Source: Rhodothermales bacterium
GTDB taxonomy: Bacteria; Bacteroidota; Rhodothermia; Rhodothermales; Bin80
Assembly: GCA_028278205.1 (NCBI GenBank)
Contig: JANQES010000029.1
Coordinates: forward strand, 1-64,000
Direction of reading: 5' to 3'
Length of the DNA stretch: 64,000 nt
Part shown: in pieces, positions 24,921 to 32,451 of the stretch
Position numbering within the stretch: the first letter of the stretch is position 1
How the letters are laid out: each line of letters begins with the position of its first letter
Made by a program: the position numbers and the translations under genes
Notes under the pieces: model-generated
Database searches by the model: none
What the model was told of the DNA's origin: nothing
The model's input: the letters and a program-made list of their open reading frames with translations, nothing else

Positions 24921-26225
24921 ATGACCATGCCCGATTTCTACGAGAAGCGCAACGCTATGCCTGCTCCCGAAGAGACTGCAACCTCGGTGACGTTCGAGCC
25001 GTCGCTCTTCGAAAAAGCCCGGACGTTTATGGCCTCCGACGGCCTCTACATGCGGGTTAACAGCGCAGGGCTTTATCCCTATTTCCGTCCTATCGAACGC
25101 AATGAAGGCACGCGGGCGATTATCAACGGAAAAGAGGTCATCATGGCCGGATCGAACAACTACCTCGGTCTGACCTCCGACTCGCGTGTGCGCGAAGCCG
25201 CCGCCCAGGCCATCCATCAATACGGCACGGGCTGCACCGGCAGCCGCTTCCTCAACGGCACGCTCGATCTGCACCTCGAACTCGAAGAGCGCCTGGCCGA
25301 ATTCATGGGCAAACAGGCCTGTGTGCTCTTCTCGACGGGCTACATGACCAACATGGGGGTCATCCAGGGCATCACGTCGAAGGGTGACATCCTTTTCTCG
25401 GACAAAGACAACCATTCGTGCATCGTCGCCGGCACGCAGGTGAGCCTGGCCGAGACTCGGCGTTATAACCACGACGACCTGCGCCACCTCCGGAGGCTGC
25501 TCGAAAAGGCCGAGGCCGAACGCCCGGAGGCCGGCAAGCTCATCGTCACCGACGGCGTCTTTTCGATGAGCGGGCGCATCGCGCAGGTGCCCGAACTGGT
25601 CGAGATTGCCGAAGAGTTCAACGCGGCGTTGATGCTCGACGACGCGCACGCCGTGGGCGTGATCGGGCCGGGCGGGCGCGGCTCGGCAGCTTACTTCGGA
25701 CTCGATGAACGTGTGCCCTTGACCACAGGCACCTTCTCGAAGAGCTTCGCCTCGCTCGGCGGCTTCTGCACCGGCGACCGCGACGTGATCGAGTACATCC
25801 GCCACACCGCCTCGACGCACATCTACAGCGCCTCGATGCCGCCTTCGAACGTGGCGACGGTGCTCAAATGCCTGGAAATCTTGCAGGAAGAGACCTGGCG
25901 CCTGGAACGCCTCTGGGAGATCTCGGAATACATGCGCGAAGGCTTCCGCAACGCAGGCTTCAACGTCTGGACCAGCCAGACGCCCATCATCCCCGTGGTC
26001 ATCGGCTCCGAGATGATCGACGCCTTCCAGTTCTGGACGGATCTGCTCGAAGAAGGGGTCTTTGTCAACCCGGTGGTGCCCTGGCGCGGCGCGGTGCCGC
26101 AAGGCCACGCGCTGATGCGCACCTCGTACATGGCCACGCATACCAACAACGATCTCAACTTCATCCTCGACGCCTTCCGCCGCGTCGGGCGCAAGCACGG
26201 CGTGCTCAACAACGGCACTGTCTGA
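24921..26225 (+). CDS. spt: Serine palmitoyltransferase-like alpha-oxoamine synthase
   Basis: PLP enzymes of this family condense an acyl-CoA with an amino acid; serine palmitoyltransferase makes the sphingoid base precursor 3-oxosphinganine. Visible features are GSNNYLGLTSDSRV, TGCTGSRFLNGTLDLHLELEERLAEFMGK, DDAHAVGVIG and the PLP lysine K274 in TGTFSKSFASLGGF. These match the family; choice of SPT over KBL/BioF is supported by the N-terminal PYFRPIERNEGTRAIINGKEVIM and by the next gene, a ceramide-synthase-like protein. Start chosen at ATG 24921; an upstream TTG would add 20 residues. Confidence 0.85.
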   Translation: MTMPDFYEKRNAMPAPEETATSVTFEPSLFEKARTFMASDGLYMRVNSAGLYPYFRPIERNEGTRAIINGKEVIMAGSNNYLGLTSDSRVREAAAQAIHQYGTGCTGSRFLNGTLDLHLELEERLAEFMGKQACVLFSTGYMTNMGVIQGITSKGDILFSDKDNHSCIVAGTQVSLAETRRYNHDDLRHLRRLLEKAEAERPEAGKLIVTDGVFSMSGRIAQVPELVEIAEEFNAALMLDDAHAVGVIGPGGRGSAAYFGLDERVPLTTGTFSKSFASLGGFCTGDRDVIEYIRHTASTHIYSASMPPSNVATVLKCLEILQEETWRLERLWEISEYMREGFRNAGFNVWTSQTPIIPVVIGSEMIDAFQFWTDLLEEGVFVNPVVPWRGAVPQGHALMRTSYMATHTNNDLNFILDAFRRVGRKHGVLNNGTV

Positions 26226-26302
26226 GAAAGGGTGAGAGGGGGAAAGGGTGCGGGGAGATGGCTTTCTCTCCCTTTCGCCCTCTCCCCCTTTCTCCCTTTC
26301 TT
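26224..26302. repeat. GA/CT-rich octamer repeat hairpin
   Basis: Octamers of the GGGAGAAA type read GAGAAAGGGTGAGAGGGGG on the left (26224-26256) and complementary CTCCCCCTTTCTCCCTTTC on the right (26264-26302). Related repeats are at 8199-8245, 13741-13792, 20447-20490 and 45509-45613. Confidence 0.7.
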
Positions 26303-26322
26303 ATATCAGCTAAACGTACGTG

Positions 26323-27486
26323 ATGGAAACGAGTGTCTCCACCCCCGTCTCCCAAACCGATATCACCATCCGCCCGGTTCGTACACGACGCGACCGCAAA
26401 CGCTTCATCGACCTCTCTTACCGGCTTTACAAGGGCAATCCGTTCTGGGTGCCGCCGCTGCGCCTCGACCTGTCGCACACGCTGAATCCGAAGAAAAATC
26501 CTTTTTTCGAGCATGGTAAGATGCAGCTTTTTCTGGCCGAAGACGCCTCAGGCAACGTCGTAGGCCGCATCGCCGGCATCGTCAATGGGATGCATCTGAA
26601 GAAGTATGAAGACGGCAACGGCTTCTTCGGTTTTTTCGAATGCGAAGAACGCTATGAAACCGCGGCGGCGCTGTTCGACGCTGCCGCCGCGTGGCTTCGC
26701 GAACAGGGCATGACGGGCATGCGCGGCCCCACCAGCCCGACGCTCAACGACATCGCCGGCGTGCTCATCGACGGCTTCGACCGCACGCCGGCGATTATGA
26801 TGCCCTACAACCATCCGTACGTGGCCGACTTTCTGACGCGCTACGGCTTCGAGCGCGCCATGACGATGTGGGCCTATTACGTCCACAACAAATACGTCAA
26901 GAAAGACCGGCTGCGGCGAGGCGCGGCCATCGTCCACCGGCGCAACCCCGGCCTGACGGTGCGCAACATCGACATGAGCCGCTTCGATGAAGAAGCCCGC
27001 ATCGTGCTCGACATCCTCAACGACGCCTGGTCCGACAACTGGGGCTTCGTGCCCATCACCGACGCCGAGTTCGCTCGCCTGGCTAAAGACCTCAAGCAGC
27101 TCGTCGATCCGAGGATGGTTTTTATCGTGGAAAAAGACGGCGAGCCCGTGGCGTTCTCGCTGTCGCTGCCGAACATCAACTTTTCCCTGAAATACCTGCC
27201 CAACGGGCGCCTGCTGCCCTTCGGCCTGCCCAAGCTGCTGCTTTCGACCAGGCTCGGCGGCATCCATGACTGCCGAATGCCGCTCATGGGCGCGCGCAAA
27301 GCCTATCAGGGCCGCGCCTTCGACGTCCTGCCCGTGCTCGAAACCATCGAGAAAGGGCCGAGCTACGGCTATTACGCCTGCGAAACAAGCTGGGTGCTCG
27401 ACACCAACAACGTGCTCATAAACCTGCTCGAATCCATCGGCTGCGTCGTCGATAAGGAGTATGCGTTGTTTGAAAAGAGCCTTTAA
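26323..27486 (+). CDS. GNAT-fold acyltransferase resembling bacterial ceramide synthase
   Basis: A 387-residue protein with a GNAT-like N-terminal half (IRPVRTRRDRKRFIDLSYRLYKGNPFWVPPLRLDL, FLAEDASGNVVGRIAGIVN, GFFECEERYETAAALFDAAAAWLREQG) and a longer C-terminal half (GFVPITDAEFARLAKDLKQLVDP, TSWVLDTNNVLINLLESIG). This matches the group of 370-400-residue GNAT proteins that includes the bacterial ceramide synthase bCerS, which N-acylates the sphingoid base. Its position directly after the SPT-like gene supports this. The name is inference from size, motifs and context. ATG 26323 is preferred; a GTG lies three bases earlier. Confidence 0.75.
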   Translation: METSVSTPVSQTDITIRPVRTRRDRKRFIDLSYRLYKGNPFWVPPLRLDLSHTLNPKKNPFFEHGKMQLFLAEDASGNVVGRIAGIVNGMHLKKYEDGNGFFGFFECEERYETAAALFDAAAAWLREQGMTGMRGPTSPTLNDIAGVLIDGFDRTPAIMMPYNHPYVADFLTRYGFERAMTMWAYYVHNKYVKKDRLRRGAAIVHRRNPGLTVRNIDMSRFDEEARIVLDILNDAWSDNWGFVPITDAEFARLAKDLKQLVDPRMVFIVEKDGEPVAFSLSLPNINFSLKYLPNGRLLPFGLPKLLLSTRLGGIHDCRMPLMGARKAYQGRAFDVLPVLETIEKGPSYGYYACETSWVLDTNNVLINLLESIGCVVDKEYALFEKSL

Positions 27487-27500
27487 CGGCGTAAGGCACG

Positions 27501-27568
27501 GGTCATGAGTCATGGGTCATGAGAGAGAAACGCATGACTCATGACAGCGAGCGTAATGACTCATGACC
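27501..27568. repeat. TCATGAG/CTCATGA heptad hairpin
   Basis: Left arm GGTCATGAGTCATGGGTCAT at 27501-27520, right arm CATGACTCATGACAG...ATGACTCATGACC to 27568. Lies between the GNAT gene and the HAD gene. Confidence 0.7.
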
Positions 27569-27615
27569 TACACCAACGAGACCATCGGCAAAATGGGTAA
27601 AAAATCCTGAAAACC

Positions 27616-28320
27616 GTGAACTCCGCCTCCATCCAATTCATCTACTTCGACCTCGACGATACGCTGCTGGACCACCGGCAGGCGGAGCAACGCGGGCTGG
27701 CCGATGTCTACCATACCTTCAAAACTCATTTCGACCATGTAACGCTCGAAGCCCTTCACGAGACCTATCACACCCACAGCGTACCGTTGTGGCGGCAATA
27801 TGCCCTCGGCGAGATCAAGAAGCACGACCTCATGCGGCTGCGCTTCGAACGGACGCTGGAGGCGCTGGAGGTGACAGGGCTCGAAGCCGAGACGCTCAAC
27901 GCTTTCTATCTCAATCAGTACGCCCGCCACTGGACGTTCCCTGAAGCCGCCCGCGCGGCCTTCCATGCACTGGCAGACCGCTTCTCGGTGGGCATCCTCA
28001 CCAACGGCTTTGCCGAAATCCAACGGGCCAAGTTCGACCGCTTCCCCGAATTGAGCGACCGCGCCGAGGTGCTCGTTATCAGCGAAGAGGTGGGCTTTAT
28101 GAAACCGAATCCCCGCATCTTCGCCCACGCCGCCGAGGCTGCCGGCACCCCCGCCGAGACCATCCTCTACGTCGGCGACTCGTATACGTCTGATGTGCAA
28201 GGCGCGCTCGGAGCCGGCTGGCAGATCGCCTGGTTCACCCGCCAAAAACCCGCAGAAGACAACCCCGTCTTCCGCTTCCAACACTGGGGTGAGTTGATCA
28301 AACGTCTTCTAGACGAATAA
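27616..28320 (+). CDS. yjjG: HAD-family phosphatase, YjjG-type nucleotidase
   Basis: A 234-residue HAD hydrolase. Motif I is FIYFDLDDTLLDHRQAEQ (nucleophile and acid/base aspartates), motif II VGILTNGFAEIQRAKFD, the motif III lysine lies in EEVGFMKPNPRIFAHAAEAAG and motif IV is ILYVGDSYTSDVQGALGAGW. The wording of motif II and III with the alpha-helical C1 cap matches YjjG, a 5'-nucleotidase acting on non-canonical pyrimidine nucleotides. Substrate is inferred from family only. A TTG/ATG upstream is not needed: 27616 is GTG in the sequence context GTGAACTCC. The stop is followed directly by a hairpin and by a convergent minus-strand transcription unit. Confidence 0.85.
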   Translation: MNSASIQFIYFDLDDTLLDHRQAEQRGLADVYHTFKTHFDHVTLEALHETYHTHSVPLWRQYALGEIKKHDLMRLRFERTLEALEVTGLEAETLNAFYLNQYARHWTFPEAARAAFHALADRFSVGILTNGFAEIQRAKFDRFPELSDRAEVLVISEEVGFMKPNPRIFAHAAEAAGTPAETILYVGDSYTSDVQGALGAGWQIAWFTRQKPAEDNPVFRFQHWGELIKRLLDE

Positions 28321-28347
28321 TTTTGAATTTTCGGTGCCCGAAAATTC
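28321..28347 (+). terminator. Hairpin after the HAD gene
   Basis: GAATTTTCGG at 28325-28334 pairs with CCGAAAATTC at 28338-28347, starting four bases after the TAA. On the plus strand it is followed by A-runs, not T-runs, so it may act as a stabilising hairpin rather than a classic terminator. Confidence 0.5.
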
Positions 28348-28385
28348 AAAAAAATAAAAAAGCCCCCTGCGGAAGGCAGGCGGCT
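28347..28385 (-). terminator. Strong intrinsic terminator of the minus-strand RNA unit
   Basis: Read on the minus strand: AGCCGCCTGC, loop CTTCC, GCAGGGGGCT, then TTTTTTATTTTTTT. A nine-to-ten-pair GC stem with a long U-tract is a textbook terminator. It ends the transcript that begins at the promoter at 29240-29268. Confidence 0.88.
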
Positions 28386-29233
28386 CTAAACGTTCCCCAA
28401 CGCGACGGGCCTTTCGCTAATTCAACCTTTTGCCGAAGCATCGGGTCGAACCGGCGTAGAGGCCCGGTCTCCTTTTCCGGATCGCTGGTTTCCGGAGATT
28501 CCAGTTTTCCGGTCAGGTGGTTTCATTACCGCATGGGCATCGGGATTAGACACCACCGGACAGCGTGATTTTTACCCGTGCTACGGAGGTGCGTCCGCTT
28601 CATCGCTTCCCCCCCGACGAATCGGGGCGTCTGCGTTGAGGCTTCTGCGTCGGCGCAGCGCCGCTTTCACCCGGTTGATTGCCTGCTAATAGCGAGCGAT
28701 CATCCGTGCTTCTGCACCGCCTCCGCGTTTGGCCGTCTGCCTTGCGGCTTCTTGCCTTGCGCATCTGCCGTCACAGCTTTCTTTCCGCCGTCTGCCTTGC
28801 GGCTTTCGGCTTCGGGTTGGCTGTGGGGGTGCGGTCGTTTTCTTCCGGTTTGCCTTGCGGCGCTCCGGCGTCCAACGTCCGCTGCGATATGCTGCCTGTG
28901 TTTCCCCCGGTGCGGCCTCGGCCCGAAGGCCGATGCAGCGGTGAGGGAGCACCCTATCGGTGCGGTGGCGTCGTCTTCTGACCCTTCGGCTTGCGCCTTG
29001 GGGTCGTCCAATGATGCCGTTGCATCGATAACCGGCGAGGGCGCCTTCGCGCCGACCGAAGCCGGTGCGTAGGTGTCCTCATCGGGGCGGTATATCGCGC
29101 TCCGTTGTCCCGACGAGTCGGGACGCGCGCGGGCTGACCTCATGCAGCCCAGAGACTCAGTCGCGTCAAGGAACTGTACCTTAGAGCCGAAGCTCCTTGG
29201 TACAGCGCCTCAGCGCCGAAGCGCCGAAGCGTT
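28352..29233 (-). ncRNA. Candidate large structured non-coding RNA, about 880 nt
   Basis: The unit is bounded by a consensus sigma-70 promoter and an intrinsic terminator, with no convincing protein (the longest minus-strand frame, 147 codons from 29143, is composed of RNA-hairpin sequence and matches nothing I know). The 5' end (CCAACGC at 29235-29229) is complementary to GCGTTGG just before the terminator (28403-28397), closing the molecule. Inside are many stable hairpins with UUCG or GNRA-type loops: CGGCC-UUCG-GGCCG near 28928, GGCGC-GAAG-GCGCC near 29046, the nested GACCC...GGC-GCAA-GCC...GGGUC near 28995, CCCGAC-UC-GUCGGG near 29115, CCCCGA-UUCG-UCGGGG near 28620, and three GCCGCAAGGC. 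I do not find RNase P CR-I/CR-V, tmRNA, 6S or SRP signatures. Confidence 0.7.
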
Positions 29234-29239
29234 GGTTGA

Positions 29240-29268
29240 ATTATACCGTGGTTTTGCGCGCTTGTCAA
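29240..29268 (-). promoter_or_regulatory. Consensus sigma-70 promoter for the structured RNA
   Basis: On the minus strand TTGACA (29268-29263) and TATAAT (29245-29240) are both perfect and separated by exactly 17 bp. The predicted start is A at about 29233. It is the best match to the consensus that I saw in the window, as expected for a stable, abundant RNA. Confidence 0.88.
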
Positions 29269-29786
29269 GGGCTTTTTTTCCACTATTGATCAACAGGATA
29301 TGCACACTTTCATCAACAATGTGGATAACTATTCTTTTATTTTCGTTCCGAAAATAAAAAAGTCTTTTGAACAAAAAGCTCGGCGCTTGATCAGGCCGAG
29401 CTTGTTTGTTGCCCATTGCTTGTTGCCCATGGTATGTTGCGCGACTGAGTCGATCCCCTGGTATCGCTGGGGGAACGTCAGGCAGCACGAGGTCTCTCAA
29501 AGATAGGTAACTTTGATACGCAGCGCAACCTCAATAACGGTTTTTTATTCGATTCTGCATTACCAAACTGTTTTTTCTTGTTTTTCAATAACGGAAAACC
29601 AAAAAAAGCCGCTGGATAAATGCACAGGAGATATCCTCCCAACGCCCTACTTCGCCGCGCGCCTGGCGTGGGTCATCAGTCATCGGTCATCAGTGAAAAC
29701 GTTCCTGATGACCGATGACTAACGCCAACGGGGAGAAGTTTGATAACGTCAAGGGTACCGCACAACAGAAGCCTGCCTGCTTATCC
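29246..29786. other. Intergenic region behind the RNA promoter
   Basis: No gene supported. Contents in order: a perfect DnaA-box-like TGTGGATAA (29321-29329) in AT-rich DNA; TATTTTCG...CGAAAATA hairpin at about 29336-29354; AAGCTCGG...CCGAGCTT inverted repeat at about 29378-29405; a 14-bp repeat TGTTGCCCATTGCT/TGTTGCCCATGGTA at 29406-29433; AT-rich stretches with poly-T; and the TCATCGG heptad hairpin at 29664-29727. Confidence 0.6.
29664..29727. repeat. TCATCGG/TCATCAG heptad hairpin
   Basis: TGGCGT at 29664-29669 and ACGCCA at 29722-29727 close a hairpin whose arms are GTCATCGGTCATCAG and CTGATGACCGATGAC. It is an alternating heptad version of the arm-loop-arm repeats seen in other gaps. 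Confidence 0.75.
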
Positions 29787-30407
29787 TCATAACCCAAAGT
29801 TATCCAGGAAGATCGGAATGACGCCCGGCTCCAGCAGAATCGTCAGCACGATGCCGCCGATGGCGCCGCCGAGATGCGCCTCGTGCGCGATGCCGCCGAG
29901 CCGCCCCTTGGCCTGGTTCATCGCATAGATCGATATGACCACGAAGCCGACGGCGAAGACGATAGCCGGAATGGGCACCGCCGCGAAGAGGTAGAGCATG
30001 GCGAACGGGCTATACAGGCAATATGCAAAGATCACCCCGCTAATGGCCCCCGAAGCCCCGACGGCATTATAGCCTTCGTTGCCTTTGTGAAACCGGTGCG
30101 TGAGCGCGTGCGCCGCCAACTCGGACCCAAAATAGAGCACGATGAAGTTGAGCGAGCCCAACTGATATTCCAGATGCGGCCCGAAGAAATAGAGCGTGAA
30201 CATATTAAAGGCCAGATGCCAGAGCCCCACGTGCACAAAGCCGGCGGTGATATACCGCCACCATTCGCCGTTTTCGCTGATCCGGACCGGCCTGAAGCCC
30301 AGCCGATCGAGCAGCGTCTCGTCCGAAAAAAGCGCATAGCCGCTGACGAGTATATTGACCAGCAGCAGGATCAAGGTAACCGGGGCCTGGGAGAAGTCGA
30401 ATCCCAT
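29787..30407 (-). CDS. Rhomboid family intramembrane serine protease
   Basis: A 206-residue protein with six membrane helices. The catalytic serine is S119 in NAVGASGAISGVIFAYC, the partner histidine H178 in GIAHEAHLGGAIGG, and the oxyanion-site helix is HVGLWHLAFNMFTLYFFG (His-x-x-x-Asn). These are the complete rhomboid motifs. It would cut transmembrane substrates in the inner membrane; its target is unknown. The start MGFDFSQAP (30407) is preferred: the 66 upstream codons of the open frame traverse the CCAAAAT heptad repeat. Divergent from the MgtC-like gene with the repeat between. Confidence 0.92.
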   Translation of the reverse strand: MGFDFSQAPVTLILLLVNILVSGYALFSDETLLDRLGFRPVRISENGEWWRYITAGFVHVGLWHLAFNMFTLYFFGPHLEYQLGSLNFIVLYFGSELAAHALTHRFHKGNEGYNAVGASGAISGVIFAYCLYSPFAMLYLFAAVPIPAIVFAVGFVVISIYAMNQAKGRLGGIAHEAHLGGAIGGIVLTILLEPGVIPIFLDNFGL

Positions 30408-30497
30408 AAGACTATTCTGTGATGATGAAGAGCGTCCAAGAAAAGCGGCGAAGCGCCTGCCTTTGCCGTCTACGTACAAAGGCCGCCGGGGTTCGTT

Positions 30498-30602
30498 TTT
30501 GGATTTTAGATTTTGGATTTTGGATTTTTGACTGGTGCTGCTTTTCCTTGTAATGGCACACGAAGCAAACGACCCATCCAAAATCCAAAATCTAAAATCC
30601 AA
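30498..30602. repeat. CCAAAAT heptad hairpin between divergent genes
   Basis: Left arm GGATTTTAGATTTTGG-type at 30498-30529 and right arm CCAAAATCTAAAATCC at 30575-30602, separated by 45 bp. The right arm ends directly at the start codon of the MgtC/DUF4010 gene (ATG at 30604). Confidence 0.8.
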
Positions 30603-30603
30603 C

Positions 30604-31878
30604 ATGGAAACCGCGCAACTTGATCTGTTTTACCGATTCGGTGCGGCGTTGTTGATCGGGCTGATGGTGGGGTTGCAGCGTGAGTTTGCGCACATGCGGC
30701 AAGAGAGGGAAGAAAAAGCCTTCGGCGGCACGCGGACGTTTGCGCTGCTGGGCTTGTTGGGATGCACGGCAGCCTTCATCGCCGCGCGGACCGAGGCGAC
30801 GATGGCGTTTGTCGTGATCGTGGCCGTCGTCGGGGGGATGATCATGCTGGCCTATTTCCAGACGGCGCGCAAGGGTCACGTGGGCCTGACGACCGAGGTG
30901 GCGGCGATGATCACCGTGCTGGCCGGCGCGCTCTGCTACTGGGACGAACTGGGGCTGGCCGCCGCGCTGGGCGTGGCAACGACGGTGTTGCTGGCCCTCA
31001 AGCTCCAGACGCGCAAGCTCGCGCGCAACATCACCCGCGCCGACGTCTACGCCACGCTGACGTTCGCCGTGATCACGCTGGTGATCTTGCCGGTGTTGCC
31101 CCGCCGCAGCTACGGGCCGCCGCCGTTCGACGTGCTGGTGCCCTACAAGATCTGGCTGATGGTCGTCTTCATCTCGGGCATCAGCTTTCTGGGCTACCTG
31201 CTCATCAAGATCGTCGGTGCGCGGCGCGGGGTGGGGCTGACGGGGCTGCTGGGCGGGCTGGCGTCGAGCACCGCTGTGACGCTGAGTTTCTCGCAGCGCA
31301 GCCGGAGCACGGAGGGGTTTGAACGCCCCTTTGCGCTGGCCATCTTGCTGGCCTGGAGCGTCATGTTCGTGCGCGTCATGGTCGAGGTGGCAGCGCTCAA
31401 CTGGGCGCTCCTGGGCATCGTGTGGATCCCGCTGACGGCGGGGCTGGCCGTCAGCGCGGCGTATTGTATTTATCTCTACCGCGCGCAATCGCCGGATAAA
31501 CAGGAAGAGGAAGACTCTTTCAAAAATCCCTTCGAACTCGGCCCGGCGCTCACCTTCGGCCTGCTCTACGCGGTGATTTTGCTGGCGGCCAACGCCGCCC
31601 AACTCTACCTGGGCAGCACGGGCGTCTATCTCTCCAGCATCGCCTCGGGCGTCGCCGACGTCGATGCCATCACCTTGTCGATGGCTGAATTAAGCCGGGA
31701 GGGGCAGAACCTCGACCTGCGCACGGCGGCGCGCGCTATCGTGCTGGCCGCCGCCTCGAACACGCTGGTCAAAGGCGGCATCGTGCTGACCACCGGCTCG
31801 GCAGCGCTGCGCAAAGTGATCCTGCCAGGCCTGATCGCCACGCTGGCGACGGCGATTGGGGTGGTGTTTTTGCTTTAA
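30604..31878 (+). CDS. MgtC/SapB and DUF4010 membrane protein
   Basis: A 424-residue polytopic protein. The N-terminal domain is MgtC/SapB-like (FYRFGAALLIGLMVGLQREF, GTRTFALLGLLGCTAAFIA), and the C-terminal 250 residues are DUF4010, with GLTGLLGGLASSTAVTLSFSQRS, YLSSIASGVADVDAITLSMAEL and SNTLVKGGIVLTTGSAAL. The fusion is common in bacteria and is predicted to be a transporter-like membrane protein; the substrate is not known. The start at 30604 gives METAQLDLFYRFGAAL; earlier codons are heptad-repeat sequence. Confidence 0.85.
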   Translation: METAQLDLFYRFGAALLIGLMVGLQREFAHMRQEREEKAFGGTRTFALLGLLGCTAAFIAARTEATMAFVVIVAVVGGMIMLAYFQTARKGHVGLTTEVAAMITVLAGALCYWDELGLAAALGVATTVLLALKLQTRKLARNITRADVYATLTFAVITLVILPVLPRRSYGPPPFDVLVPYKIWLMVVFISGISFLGYLLIKIVGARRGVGLTGLLGGLASSTAVTLSFSQRSRSTEGFERPFALAILLAWSVMFVRVMVEVAALNWALLGIVWIPLTAGLAVSAAYCIYLYRAQSPDKQEEEDSFKNPFELGPALTFGLLYAVILLAANAAQLYLGSTGVYLSSIASGVADVDAITLSMAELSREGQNLDLRTAARAIVLAAASNTLVKGGIVLTTGSAALRKVILPGLIATLATAIGVVFLL

Positions 31879-31885
31879 CGCACCG

Positions 31886-32252
31886 TCAACTTTCAAGGTA
31901 TTTCCGGCAAAAGTAGGCGAACGATTTGTTTTTCCGTTTGGCCGCTGCCAGATCAAATTCCTTTGACGATTTGAATGCTTTCGGCTGCGACGTGCTCCCC
32001 ATACCGATTCCGAATCTTTTCCTTTCTAGCCGATACACAGGGTCCGTCAACATCTCGTAAAAAGATGTAATCGTGCCCCTTTCCCTGAATCCCTTTGATG
32101 AGGTTCCGAATCATCTTCGGGACTTCCTGGGCATACTGCACGATCTTGACTTTGTCGTATTCCGAGAAAAAATCCCGATCCAGTATTTCCTGGATAAACC
32201 GCTCGTCATCGTCGCCTTCTACAAGAAAAAAGAGGATTCGGTACGATATGTC
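31886..32252 (-). pseudogene. Decayed TOPRIM/DUF4276-like partner protein
   Basis: The minus strand from 32252 reads DISYRILFFLVEGDDDERFIQEILDRDFF, then HDYIFLRDVDGPCVSARKEKIRNRYG, to a stop at 31953. This resembles small acidic TOPRIM-like proteins that accompany AAA ATPases (the VEGDDDE and LRDVDGPCV acidic motifs). The expected C-terminus appears in another frame immediately downstream (KEFDLAAAKRKNKSFAYFCRKYLES, stop at 31886-31888), joined to IQIVK, so a central segment is missing. The start is lost at a repeat insertion (32256-32451). Naming is tentative; it might be a decayed defence module. Confidence 0.65.
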
Positions 32253-32255
32253 TAA

Positions 32256-32451
32256 GGCGTGTCTGCAAACTGGCTTGTCGAAGGAGCCCCGTAGGGGCGG
32301 CCTGTTTGTAGCACGCTCGATTTCCTCCAGAAAAAGCTCCGTAGGAGCGGCCTGTTAAAGAAAGAAACAGGCCGCCCCTACGGGGCTAATCGGATAAAAG
32401 AGCGGTGTATGCTACAAACAGGTCGTCCCTACGGGACTTTGAAGACACGCC
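32256..32451. mobile_element. 196-bp inverted-repeat element with CTAA target duplication
   Basis: Terminal inverted repeats GGCGTGTCTGCAAAC (left) and GGCGTGTCTTCAAAG (right, reverse-complemented), flanked by CTAA at 32252-32255 and 32452-32455. Inside are nested GTAGGGGCGGCCTGTTTGTAGC-type palindromes, and no reading frame. It sits inside a decayed gene pair. The family looks like a non-autonomous repeat with strong hairpin potential. Confidence 0.75.

Noticed and set aside
28578..29143. Protein-coding frames on both strands (164 and 147 codons) in the RNA candidate region
   Set aside because: Both are low-complexity Arg/Ala/Pro-rich translations of hairpin DNA, neither has a ribosome site or known domain, and the promoter-terminator pair plus hairpins explain the region better.
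28352..29233. The RNA as RNase P RNA or tmRNA
   Set aside because: No GAGGAAAGUCC or ACAGAAACC segments, and no tRNA-like end with GGUUCRA on a paired T-arm or a plausible tag ending in ALAA. The one GGTTCGA (near 28450) is not flanked by complementary arms.
20712..29345. Perfect DnaA-box-like nonamers TTATCCACA near 20716 and 29321-29329 (also 58865-58873) as a replication origin next to parAB
   Set aside because: Boxes are single and far apart; there is no cluster, no dnaA/dnaN and no obvious unwinding element. Such nonamers occur by chance at this density.
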